Assembly (NCBI GenBank): GCA_964592725.1
Contig: CAZQFQ010000022.1
Location: 1 to 21,747 of the forward strand
DNA length: 21,747 bases
Direction of reading: 5' to 3'
From: PALSA-1336 sp964592725
GTDB taxonomy: Bacteria; Patescibacteriota; Doudnabacteria; UBA920
Shown here: positions 14,087-19,962 of the stretch, piece by piece
Position numbering within the stretch: the first letter of the stretch is position 1
Layout: every line of letters starts with the position of its first letter
Program-made: the position numbers and the translations under genes
Notes under the pieces: generated by a model
Seen by the model: only the letters and a program-made list of their open reading frames with translations
Database searches by the model: none
What the model was told of the DNA's origin: nothing

Positions 14087-15721
14087 CTAAACATACTGGT
14101 CTCCCCAGTCATTCTGAAATAATATCACATCCCCCGGTTTTAAAATATTTTTCAGGGCGGCGTGGGCTTCCAAAGCGGAATTAAACCAGATAATCTTTGA
14201 TATACCACCTCCCCTGGCGCCACTTTTTTGCTGATAAATTTCTTTGGACAAAAAAGTAGCGCCGGGTACTCCTCCTAATTTAGGAGGAGAGCTCCGCAAA
14301 GCTGCAGTGTTCCCCTCCTGTAAAGGAGGGGTGCCACCCGAAGCTTCAGCGAAGGGTGGCGGGGTGGTATTTATTCCTTCGGCGATATAACCGGTCACGC
14401 TGTTTTTAATCAGGATCACGACATCGGCAACGCCGGCCAACTGCCGACCAATCGCGCGATGAATCTCCGGCGAACTTTTTCCCATTTCCACCAACCCGGG
14501 GGTAATATAAATTTTTCGACGATTACCAAAACGCAACAAAACTTTAATCGCTTCCGCCGCGCCGTCGGGGTTGCCGTTATAACTGTCGTCTATTACCAAA
14601 ACATTGGCGGCACCAGGCATTGGCTGTAAACGATGCTCCACCGGCTTGATATTTTTTATGCCGGCGATTATTTGCTCGTTGCTCATCCCCAAACTTTTCC
14701 CGATTTTCACCGCCGCATCCACATCCCCCAGCGCGTATTCGCCCAACAAATTAACATCAACCTTGCCAATACCATCAATTTCAAAATTCCAACACAACTT
14801 TTCTGTGTCAAAAATTTGAAATTTGAAATTTGAAATTTGAAATTTTTCTACCTTATGATCCGGCCAAACAAACTTTTTATAATTTTCCATAACCCTTTTA
14901 TCATCCGCATTTAACACAACCATGGCTCCCGGTTTGGAGTTGCTGATGATTTCAAAAATAGTCGCTACAACCGTATCCATTTTTTTCATCCGCTCCAAAT
15001 GCGATTCGTTAATTCCGGTCACTACCGCAATATCAGGCGGAGCAATATCACAAATGTCTTTAATATCCCCCTCATAATGCTCCCCCATTTCCACTATTAT
15101 AATTTCGGTGGAATCATCAACCTTATTTAAAACCCACCTGGCAATCCCCACCGGCGTATTCACGCTCTCCGGCGTCCCTAATACCTTATACCTAATACCT
15201 AATACCTGTCTTAGAACCTCCTTCATCGTAGTCTTGCCATAGCTCCCCGCAATACCAATTATTACAAGTCCCCCTCTCCCTCTGGGAGAGGGCCGGGGTG
15301 AGGGTTCTTTTAATTTTTCAATTTTCAATTGTGCTTTTCGAGCCAGCCTATTTTTTGCCAAACTGTCCAGCGGCTTAAGAATTAATAAAGCCGCACTAAA
15401 TAAAACAAAATAAAACGGTAAAATAACCAGGATGGCAAAAATTGCGGCGGTGAAAAAATTATCAATCCCGGGCTTTAAAATTAATACTGTCAATCCAGCC
15501 GCGACAATAATTAAAGCGTGCAAAGCCCAAGCCATTAGCATCAACGCTTTGGCTTTCGTACTCCAGACCAACTCCTTGCGCTGCTGCCCTCTTGGCCACG
15601 GTCCTTTTTTTACCAGCAATTTCCAATACCGCCCCAGCTCATAATTTTCCAGCTGGAGCAGATACAGTTGATATTGAATAAATTTTGGGACAAAGATGTC
15701 CATAAAAGTTGGGGCTGTCAT
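14087..15721 (-). CDS. murF: Membrane-anchored MurF-type UDP-MurNAc-tripeptide:D-Ala-D-Ala ligase
   Basis: A 544-residue Mur ligase adding D-Ala-D-Ala to the peptidoglycan precursor. Mur core motifs: P-loop GIAGSYGKTTMKE (156-168), EMGEHYEGDI (211-220), GINESHLERM (236-245), NADD (271-274), EHRL (362-365) and IDDSYNGNPDGAAEA (377-391). The canonical N-terminal substrate domain is not recognisable; residues 1-135 instead carry two transmembrane segments (about 57-82, 92-115) and basic flanks. Five repeat insertions are present: PSPRPSPRGRG (140-150), VLGIRYKVLG (173-182), FQISNFKFQI (294-303) and a composite block (about 451-508) counted as two or more elements. ATG 15721 lies inside another repeat; Met-7 at 15703 is an alternative start. 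MurT/CapB-like relatives are possible, but the ddl-alr context supports MurF. Confidence 0.88.
   Translation of the reverse strand: MTAPTFMDIFVPKFIQYQLYLLQLENYELGRYWKLLVKKGPWPRGQQRKELVWSTKAKALMLMAWALHALIIVAAGLTVLILKPGIDNFFTAAIFAILVILPFYFVLFSAALLILKPLDSLAKNRLARKAQLKIEKLKEPSPRPSPRGRGGLVIIGIAGSYGKTTMKEVLRQVLGIRYKVLGTPESVNTPVGIARWVLNKVDDSTEIIIVEMGEHYEGDIKDICDIAPPDIAVVTGINESHLERMKKMDTVVATIFEIISNSKPGAMVVLNADDKRVMENYKKFVWPDHKVEKFQISNFKFQIFDTEKLCWNFEIDGIGKVDVNLLGEYALGDVDAAVKIGKSLGMSNEQIIAGIKNIKPVEHRLQPMPGAANVLVIDDSYNGNPDGAAEAIKVLLRFGNRRKIYITPGLVEMGKSSPEIHRAIGRQLAGVADVVILIKNSVTGYIAEGINTTPPPFAEASGGTPPLQEGNTAALRSSPPKLGGVPGATFLSKEIYQQKSGARGGGISKIIWFNSALEAHAALKNILKPGDVILFQNDWGDQYV
14191..14373. repeat. 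Composite nested palindromic block inside murF
   Basis: Several inverted pairs are nested: ATACCACC with GGTGGTAT at the outer ends, GGCGCCACTTTTTTG with CAAAAAAGTAGCGCC (about 14216-14263), CTCCTCCTAATTTAGGAGGAG (14269-14289) and CCCCTCCTGTAAAGGAGGGG (14312-14331). It adds about 58 residues near the MurF C-terminus without a stop. Confidence 0.85.
14814..14845. repeat. Heptanucleotide array inside murF, ATTTGAA x4
   Basis: Four exact ATTTGAA units plus a partial fifth. Read on the - strand as FQISNFKFQI. Confidence 0.92.
15182..15207. repeat. Heptanucleotide array inside murF, TACCTAA x3-4
   Basis: TACCTTA, TACCTAA, TACCTAA, TACCT. Read on the - strand as VLGIRYKVLG just after the P-loop helix. 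Confidence 0.9.
15270..15307. repeat. CCCTCCCC-family palindromic element inside murF
   Basis: CCCCCTCTCCCTCTGGGAGA then GGGCCGGGGTGAGGG. It is read as PSPRPSPRGRG, a different reading frame from the one used in alr, ddl and aspA-like. Confidence 0.9.
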
Positions 15722-15772
15722 TGCGAGGAGCCGAGCATCGGAATTTTGTCAGTCGACGACGAAGCAATGACA
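15716..15772. repeat. Palindromic element GTCATTGCGAGGAG at the murF start
   Basis: TGTCATTGC at 15716-15724 pairs with GCAATGACA at 15764-15772; inner GAGGAGCCGA and TCGACGACGAAG are partly complementary. The predicted murF ATG at 15719-15721 lies in the left arm. It fills the gap to the hydrolase gene. Confidence 0.85.
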
Positions 15773-15773
15773 C

Positions 15774-16562
15774 TTATTTTATGAAGCTCTTTAAGGCTTC
15801 CACAAACTCCTGAGGCTGGTCCAAAAAACTAAAATGGCCGGCGTTGGGAATAATTGTGAGTTTGGAATTAGGAATTAGGAATTTCATCAGTTCGCCGTAG
15901 GTCACGGGCGTATTTTTATCGTGTTGACCATAAATCATCAGGGTCGGCACCTGGATTTTTTTCATATCTTCCGATAGATCTTCATTTGTGATATTAACAA
16001 AAGTTTTTTGCAGTTCGGGCGTGGCCAAATAGTCTTCCGCGCCAATTTTTTTATAAATTTTCTTCCGCAAGCCCTGCATTATTTGCGGCTTAAAAATCGG
16101 TTTTACGATTTTTGCCGCCATCGCGGCTAGCTTTTTCTTTGATGCCTCCATCGCAAACCCCGCGCTGTCCACCAGTACGAGTTTGCTGATGAGTTCCGGA
16201 CGTTTTGAAGCCAATTTAATCCCCACCCTCCCGCCAAACGAATGCCCGACGATAACTACATTTTTCAATTCCAATTTTCTAATAAACTCCGCCACGACAT
16301 TTGCATAATCCTTTACGGCAAAACCGCGGAGCTCCCCTCCCCTCCTGAGGGGAGGGTTAGGGAGAGGTTGCTCCGACCCGCCAAACCCCGGCAAATCCAT
16401 AGCCAATTTCCCAATTTCTTTATTTCCCAATTTCTGTATAACAGTATTCCATATTTCCTTATTTGAACGCCACCCATGCAAAAAAAGCAACGTCTTTTGA
16501 CCGTCCCCTTTTTGCCCGCCATATGATAACAATAAATTATTTATAATAACCTGTTTAACCAT
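15774..16562 (-). CDS. Alpha/beta-hydrolase fold protein
   Basis: A 262-residue serine hydrolase, probably an esterase/lipase or C-C hydrolase; substrate unknown. Oxyanion-hole LFLHGW (26-31), nucleophile Ser-108 in VGHSFGG, acid Asp-215 in IYGQHDKNTPV and His-243 in PNAGHFSF form a complete catalytic set. Insertions: KLGNKEIGK (about 45-53, octanucleotide array), EQPLPNPPLRRGGEL (64-78, palindromic element, directly after DLPGFGGS) and LIPNSKL (heptanucleotide array). ATG 16562 is used (16568 also possible); the longer ORF to 16898 runs through a tRNA and is rejected. It is the first gene of the run hydrolase-murF-alr-ddl-rnhB. Confidence 0.88.
   Translation of the reverse strand: MVKQVIINNLLLSYGGQKGDGQKTLLFLHGWRSNKEIWNTVIQKLGNKEIGKLAMDLPGFGGSEQPLPNPPLRRGGELRGFAVKDYANVVAEFIRKLELKNVVIVGHSFGGRVGIKLASKRPELISKLVLVDSAGFAMEASKKKLAAMAAKIVKPIFKPQIMQGLRKKIYKKIGAEDYLATPELQKTFVNITNEDLSEDMKKIQVPTLMIYGQHDKNTPVTYGELMKFLIPNSKLTIIPNAGHFSFLDQPQEFVEALKSFIK
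15864..15884. repeat. Heptanucleotide array inside the hydrolase gene, GGAATTA x3
   Basis: GGAATTA, GGAATTA, GGAATTT. Read on the - strand as FLIPNSKL between the Asp and His catalytic residues. Confidence 0.88.
16333..16370. repeat. CCCTCCCC palindromic element inside the hydrolase gene
   Basis: CCCCTCCCCTCCTGAGGGGA then GGGTTAGGGAGAGG. Read in a third frame as QPLPNPPLRRGGE. Confidence 0.9.
16403..16434. repeat. Octanucleotide array inside the hydrolase gene, CCAATTTC x4
   Basis: CCAATTTC, CCAATTTC, TTTATTTC, CCAATTTC. Read on the - strand as KLGNKEIGK. Confidence 0.85.
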
Positions 16563-16630
16563 ATACATATAATAGCATTGCTCAAACCCTTTTAACAATG
16601 TATAATATTGAAGATTTGTTAAAAGGGGGT

Positions 16631-16742
16631 CCCCAAATTTTCTCATCCGAACTAAACTTAGGAAAATTTGGGGAGAGGAGCGACTGCGGAGGGCAAAGGG
16701 AAATTTACAAAGGGTAAATTTCACTAGCCCGGAGCAAGTCGC
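16631..16742. repeat. Composite palindromic block before tRNA-Pro
   Basis: CCCCAAATTTTC (16631-16642) pairs with GAAAATTTGGGG (16662-16673); GAAATTTAC (16700-16708) pairs with GTAAATTTC (16714-16722); GCGACT near 16680 pairs with AGTCGC near 16742. It fills the gap between the hydrolase start and tRNA-Pro. Confidence 0.75.
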
Positions 16743-16747
16743 GACGA

Positions 16748-16821
16748 CGGGATGTAGTATACCGGTAGTACACACGCTTCGGGTGCGTGGAGACTGGGTC
16801 CGATTCCCAGCATCCCGACCA
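16748..16821 (+). tRNA. tRNA-Pro(CGG)
   Basis: 74 nt with encoded CCA. Acceptor CGGGATG pairs with CATCCCG. Anticodon stem CACGC/GCGTG with loop TTCGGGT gives CGG, reading CCG. T-loop TCCGATT. Confidence 0.95.
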
Positions 16822-16854
16822 AAAAAGACCTTCGATAAATCGAAGGTCTTTTTT
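16821..16854. terminator. Bidirectional terminator between two convergent tRNAs
   Basis: AAAAAAGACCTTCGA pairs perfectly with TCGAAGGTCTTTTTT around a TAAA loop. It gives a U-tract on both strands and serves tRNA-Pro (+) and tRNA-Ala (-). Confidence 0.92.
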
Positions 16855-16929
16855 GGTGGACCATACCGGATTTGAACCGGTCGCCTCTTCCATGCCATGG
16901 AAGCGCTCTACCAAATGAGCTAATGGCCC
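16854..16929 (-). tRNA. tRNA-Ala(GGC)
   Basis: 76 nt with encoded CCA. Acceptor GGGCCAT pairs with ATGGTCC and contains the G3:U70 wobble pair recognised by alanyl-tRNA synthetase. Anticodon stem CTTCC/GGAAG with loop ATGGCAT gives GGC. Confidence 0.95.
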
Positions 16930-16977
16930 GCGCAAGTATATTTAACTTTGATATTTTAGCCTATCCTCGCCGACTTT

Positions 16978-17352
16978 TCAATACCCTGCGGGTAAATTTA
17001 CCTGAATGCGCTGGCCGTTGGGCAAAGTCACCGTGGTTTCTCCCCCGCCGGAGCCGGTTTTTTCGGATTGCGGGGACGGGCTTGGCTGTGAAGACGAGGG
17101 TAAAAGCTTTTCGGCTTCATTAACCAGATTGGTAAAATTACTGACTTCACTCTGGAAAGGCTGCCACATTCCGGTTTTTTGCAAAGCCCAGACTAATATA
17201 AACACAACAATCACCAGGCCAATTACATAACCCAAAGCGCTGAACATTCCGTTAAAAAAAGCACGCCACACTCCCCCACTCTTTTTGTTCTTTATCCCAA
17301 TCAAGTTGGCGTTTATTATATCCAGTTGGGTTTTTAAATCCGGGTCGATCAT
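16978..17352 (-). CDS. Small single-span membrane protein, DUF5665-like
   Basis: A 124-residue protein with an N-terminal helix (DLKTQLDIINANLIGIKNK), one membrane segment (about 30-58: FFNGMFSALGYVIGLVIVVF), an amphipathic helix and a Ser/Pro/Gly-rich linker before a short beta-like tail TTVTLPNGQRIQVNLP. The central part resembles DUF5665-type membrane proteins of CPR and Firmicutes; this is from memory of the pattern only. The start is ATG 17352; the longer ORF begins inside tRNA-Arg. It sits between two - strand tRNA genes. Confidence 0.7.
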   Translation of the reverse strand: MIDPDLKTQLDIINANLIGIKNKKSGGVWRAFFNGMFSALGYVIGLVIVVFILVWALQKTGMWQPFQSEVSNFTNLVNEAEKLLPSSSQPSPSPQSEKTGSGGGETTVTLPNGQRIQVNLPAGY

Positions 17353-17373
17353 AAATATATTATAGCAAACTTT

Positions 17374-17448
17374 TGGTCTCCTCGGCTGGAATTGAACCAA
17401 CATCAACAGCTTAGGACGCTGCTGCTCTATCCGTTGAGCTACGAGGAG
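17374..17448 (-). tRNA. tRNA-Arg(CCT)
   Basis: 75 nt with encoded CCA. Acceptor CTCCTCG pairs with CGAGGAG. Anticodon stem GCAGC/GCTGT with loop GTCCTAA gives CCT, reading AGG. A TATAAT hexamer lies upstream on the - strand (17473-17478). Confidence 0.93.
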
Positions 17449-17520
17449 ATAAAACGAATATTTAGCCTAAAAATTATAACACAAAAATCAGCTGTGATAG
17501 AATGGATATGTGTAACAGCT

Positions 17521-17614
17521 GGCGTCATCCTGAGTCCCGAATGCATCTGAGGGACGAAGGATCTCAAACCTTCTTTTGATGAGATTCTTCAGCCTTCGGC
17601 TTCAGAATGACGCC
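17521..17614. repeat. Palindromic element, GGCGTCATCCTGA family, copy 2
   Basis: GGCGTCATCCTGAG at the left end and TTCAGAATGACGCC at the right, with inner GGATCTCA and TGAGATTC. It lies just before the O-antigen-ligase-like gene and supplies an upstream in-frame ATG (17576) that is probably not the true start. Confidence 0.88.
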
Positions 17615-17635
17615 GAAGATGAATTTTCACCAAAT

Positions 17636-19099
17636 ATGTTAAATTATATCATAAATCTTAAAAATAGTCAAAATTATAACAAAATCATCAAAATCTTGGT
17701 TGTTTTCAGTATTTTAAGCCTATTTTTTCCTATCCGCCATGTATTTTTAACTAAAGAGGCTTATTTAACAGGCAGTTATTCAGATTTTACTTCATTTTCC
17801 TTATATTTAAGCGACATATTGATATTTTTATTGGCTTTGATGGTATTTCTACCACGTGGTGGAGTCCGAAGTTTAATCGTTAATCGTAAATTGTTAATTG
17901 TCAATCCATTATTCTGGCTTATTCTAGCCCTTTTAATTGTTTTTCTTATACATTTTGGCTTAAATATAAGGCTTAATGCTTATTTATTAATAAAATGGCT
18001 TGAACTAATTGTTGCATATGGAACATTTAGATTACTTTTTAAGCAAGATAGCATAAAAACTCTATTTTTAAAGCTTTTTGCCTGGCTTTGCGGGTTAGAG
18101 TCTATAATTGCCCTGGTCCAGTTTGCAAAGCAATCCTCGATTGGGCTTTACCGACTAGGGGAGTCACATTTGGCTCCAAATATCCTTGGAGTAGCCAAAA
18201 TTGTTTCAGGTGAAACAACATTTATTCGTGGATATGGCACATTTCCGCATCCAAACCCGCTTTCTGCCTTCCTGGTAGTCGGAATCCTAATAACGATTTA
18301 CCTTCTAACCCTATCCGAAAACAAAAAACTCGCAACTATCTACTCAATACTCTTATTCCTAAACATTCTTGGCCTCACAGTAACCTTTTCACGTGGAGCA
18401 TACCTAGCCTTAGTTGCGGGGCTGATAATTTTCTTTGGACTTCTTTTTTTTCGGCGTCATCCTGACCCTGAGCGAGTGCATCCGAGCGAAGGGGAAGGAT
18501 CTCAAACACCGATAAAGAGATCCTTCACCCCTCGGATGCACTCGGGGTTCAGGATGACGCCGGTAGTAGTAACGGCTGTATCAATCATCGTTACCTTTTT
18601 CCTCTTCGAGCCATTCCTCATCACTCGCGCGACATTTTCCGACCAATCAACCATAGCTAGAGAATTTTACGACGTAACCGGTGTCAAAATGGCACTAAAA
18701 AACCCAATCTTCGGACTCGGGCTAGGGGAGAGCATGCTTCATATGAAACAGTACTCCCATAAATCGCTCGCCCCCTGGGACAAACAACCCCCGCACAACT
18801 ATTTTATCATCGCCGCGGCCGAACTCGGCCTCCCGGCAATGTTAATTTTGGTTTGGGTATTTCTTTCCCATCTTTGGGGCTTAATTAAAAAATTACGAAC
18901 TAACAAAAACTTTCTCCTTTCTCCTTTTTCCTTTCTACTCATCAGCATCTTTTGCACTTTCCTAGTGCTGATGATGTTCGACCACTACTTTTACGACCTC
19001 AACCAAACCCAACTCCTGCTCTGGATATTTTTAGCTCTGATATCATCGGCAATACAAAACCCCTCTCCAAGAAATGGAGAGGGGCAGGGAAGAGGTTGA
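17636..19099 (+). CDS. O-antigen ligase/polymerase-like membrane protein (Wzy_C/WaaL type)
   Basis: A 487-residue multi-pass membrane protein with about 10-12 hydrophobic spans and a long non-cytoplasmic loop, the architecture of O-antigen ligase and polymerase families that transfer lipid-linked glycans. Family-type features: RGYGTFPHPNPLSAFL, TFSRGAYLAL (about 245-254) and, in the large loop, KNPIFGLGLGES and PPHNYFIIAAAELG. ATG 17636 is chosen because the upstream in-frame ATG is inside a repeat. Three repeat insertions are seen: LIVNRKLLIVN (about 81-91, heptanucleotide array), a 36-residue stretch (about 273-309) encoded by a GGCGTCATCCTGA element, and LLSPFSFLL (heptanucleotide array). 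The last 13 residues and stop come from a CCCTCCCC-family element. It probably acts in cell-surface polysaccharide or glycoprotein synthesis. Confidence 0.85.
   Translation: MLNYIINLKNSQNYNKIIKILVVFSILSLFFPIRHVFLTKEAYLTGSYSDFTSFSLYLSDILIFLLALMVFLPRGGVRSLIVNRKLLIVNPLFWLILALLIVFLIHFGLNIRLNAYLLIKWLELIVAYGTFRLLFKQDSIKTLFLKLFAWLCGLESIIALVQFAKQSSIGLYRLGESHLAPNILGVAKIVSGETTFIRGYGTFPHPNPLSAFLVVGILITIYLLTLSENKKLATIYSILLFLNILGLTVTFSRGAYLALVAGLIIFFGLLFFRRHPDPERVHPSEGEGSQTPIKRSFTPRMHSGFRMTPVVVTAVSIIVTFFLFEPFLITRATFSDQSTIAREFYDVTGVKMALKNPIFGLGLGESMLHMKQYSHKSLAPWDKQPPHNYFIIAAAELGLPAMLILVWVFLSHLWGLIKKLRTNKNFLLSPFSFLLISIFCTFLVLMMFDHYFYDLNQTQLLLWIFLALISSAIQNPSPRNGEGQGRG
17871..17906. repeat. Heptanucleotide array inside the Wzy-like gene, GTTAATT x4-5
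   Basis: GTTTAATC, GTTAATC, GTAAATT, GTTAATT, GTCAATC. Read as LIVNRKLLIVN. Related to the intergenic array at 19770-19800. Confidence 0.88.
18453..18561. repeat. Palindromic element, GGCGTCATCCTGA family, copy 3, inside a CDS
   Basis: GGCGTCATCCTGA at the left and TTCAGGATGACGCC at the right; inner GAGTGCATCCGAG pairs with CTCGGATGCACTC and GGATCTC with GAGATCC. The 109-bp element is open in the reading frame of the Wzy-like protein. Confidence 0.92.
18910..18937. repeat. Heptanucleotide array inside the Wzy-like gene, CTTTCTC x4
   Basis: CTTTCTC, CTTTCTC, CTTTTTC, CTTTCTA. Read as FLLSPFSFLL between two membrane spans. Confidence 0.85.
19059..19098. repeat. CCCTCCCC-family element at the 3' end of the Wzy-like gene
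   Basis: ACCCCTCTCC, a short loop and GGAGAGGGG, then CAGGGAAGAGG. It supplies the last 13 codons (NPSPRNGEGQGRG) and the stop. Confidence 0.8.
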
Positions 19100-19154
19100 A
19101 TTTTAAATCTGTAGTCATCCGTAGATCCGAATTCAATCCGTAGATCCGTGTTAG

Positions 19155-19625
19155 CTATTTATGATATTCTTTCCCGGCCAAAATTGTGCATGCGCGATAA
19201 ATCTGCTCCTCTAAAACCACCCGCGCCATATTGTGCGGGAATGTGAGAGGGGACAGTGATATGGAATAATTGCTGTACTGATGTAACGACTGATGCAGGC
19301 CGATTCCGCTACCAATTACAAACACTAATTCCTTGCCCAAACCGCCGACCCGCTCCAAAAAAGCCGAAAAATCCTTGGAATTACGCAAAGTTCCTTTTTC
19401 TTCTAGCAAAATTATTACCGCGTCTTGCGGCAACTGCTTAATTATTTTTTCCGCTTCCTGCTCCTTAACTTTTTCCAAGTCCTGATTTTTTCCATAACCA
19501 ATTTCCGGCAATTCAATCACCTTAACTTTGGCAAAGGGGGACAGCCGCTTTAAAAACTCGGCCTCCAATTCCCTGTACGCCTTTTCCTTAAATTTTCCTA
19601 AAGCGATTATTTTAATTTTGAACAT
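19155..19625 (-). CDS. rlmH: 23S rRNA pseudouridine-1915 N3-methyltransferase
   Basis: A 156-residue SPOUT methyltransferase that modifies the ribosome at helix 69 and dimerises through its knotted C-terminal half. The SAM-binding loop is FVIGSGIG (about 102-109) in place of the usual FxIGGxxG. LSPLTFPHNMARVVLEEQIY and the C-terminal ILAGKEYHK match the family end motif exactly. Length is typical (about 155). It converges with the Wzy-like gene; upstream is the repeat block before the nested tRNAs. Confidence 0.95.
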   Translation of the reverse strand: MFKIKIIALGKFKEKAYRELEAEFLKRLSPFAKVKVIELPEIGYGKNQDLEKVKEQEAEKIIKQLPQDAVIILLEEKGTLRNSKDFSAFLERVGGLGKELVFVIGSGIGLHQSLHQYSNYSISLSPLTFPHNMARVVLEEQIYRACTILAGKEYHK

Positions 19626-19632
19626 ATAGACA

Positions 19633-19717
19633 AGCGGTCAGTTAATCAGCTAGCCAGCGGATCAGCAAAACTGTATTGCTGACGAGCTGATCGACTGATT
19701 TATTGATCAGCTAATTA
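19633..19717. repeat. Palindromic 8-nt-period block
   Basis: CAG recurs every 8 nt on the left side (19636-19666) and CTG every 8 nt on the right (19679-19700), so the two sides pair; TCAGCAA (19662-19668) and TTGCTGA (19676-19682) close the top. Confidence 0.75.
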
Positions 19718-19727
19718 CCGGCGCTTT

Positions 19728-19764
19728 ACTACTATATCATAATCCGCTAAAATTATGCAGTAGT
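19728..19764. repeat. Inverted repeat upstream of the nested tRNA locus
   Basis: ACTAC (19728-19732) and CATAAT (19738-19743) pair with ATTATG (19752-19757) and GTAGT (19760-19764). Confidence 0.6.
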
Positions 19765-19769
19765 TTGTT

Positions 19770-19800
19770 GTAAATTGTTAATCGTTAATTGCTAATTGTT
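19770..19800. repeat. Heptanucleotide array upstream of the nested tRNA locus
   Basis: GTAAATT, GTTAATC, GTTAATT, GCTAATT, GTT. It ends 8 nt before the outer tRNA. Confidence 0.88.
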
Positions 19801-19844
19801 CTGAATAAGGGCCTGTAGTAAAATGGTATTACGCGGCATTTTCA

Positions 19845-19962
19845 CCCCGTCACTAAATTGAATACAAATGTTGGGCCTATGGTCCAGTGGCAAGACACGG
19901 CATTCGCATTGCCGGGACGCGAGTTCGATTCTCGCTAGGTCCACCAACATTTAGTGACGGGG
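19845..19962. repeat. Inverted repeat enclosing the nested tRNA
   Basis: CCCCGTCACTAAAT (19845-19858) and ATTTAGTGACGGGG (19949-19962) are perfect complements. The right arm continues inward as CCAAC (19944-19948), complementary to GTTGG (19870-19874), with an 11-nt extra piece (TGAATACAAAT) on the left side. Confidence 0.95.
19873..19946 (+). tRNA. tRNA-Ala(CGC), nested inside another tRNA gene
   Basis: 74 nt with encoded CCA. Acceptor GGGCCTA pairs with TAGGTCC and has G3:U70; anticodon stem CGGCA/TGCCG is perfect, loop TTCGCAT gives CGC, reading GCG. T stem GCGAG/CTCGC with loop TTCGATT. It shares acceptor, anticodon stem and T-loop sequences with the surrounding tRNA, suggesting a common origin. 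Confidence 0.92.

Noticed and set aside
14814..15207. CRISPR array
   Set aside because: The repeats are 7-nt contiguous units with no spacers and lie in a coding frame; no cas genes are nearby.
16563..16898. Longer N-terminus of the hydrolase ORF
   Set aside because: It would run antisense through tRNA-Pro and a palindromic block; the conserved domain begins at MVKQ.
17353..17406. Upstream extension of the small membrane protein
   Set aside because: It starts within tRNA-Arg; ATG 17352 fits.
17576..17635. Earlier start of the Wzy-like gene
   Set aside because: These 20 codons are made of the GGCGTCATCCTGA repeat and are not hydrophobic or conserved-looking.
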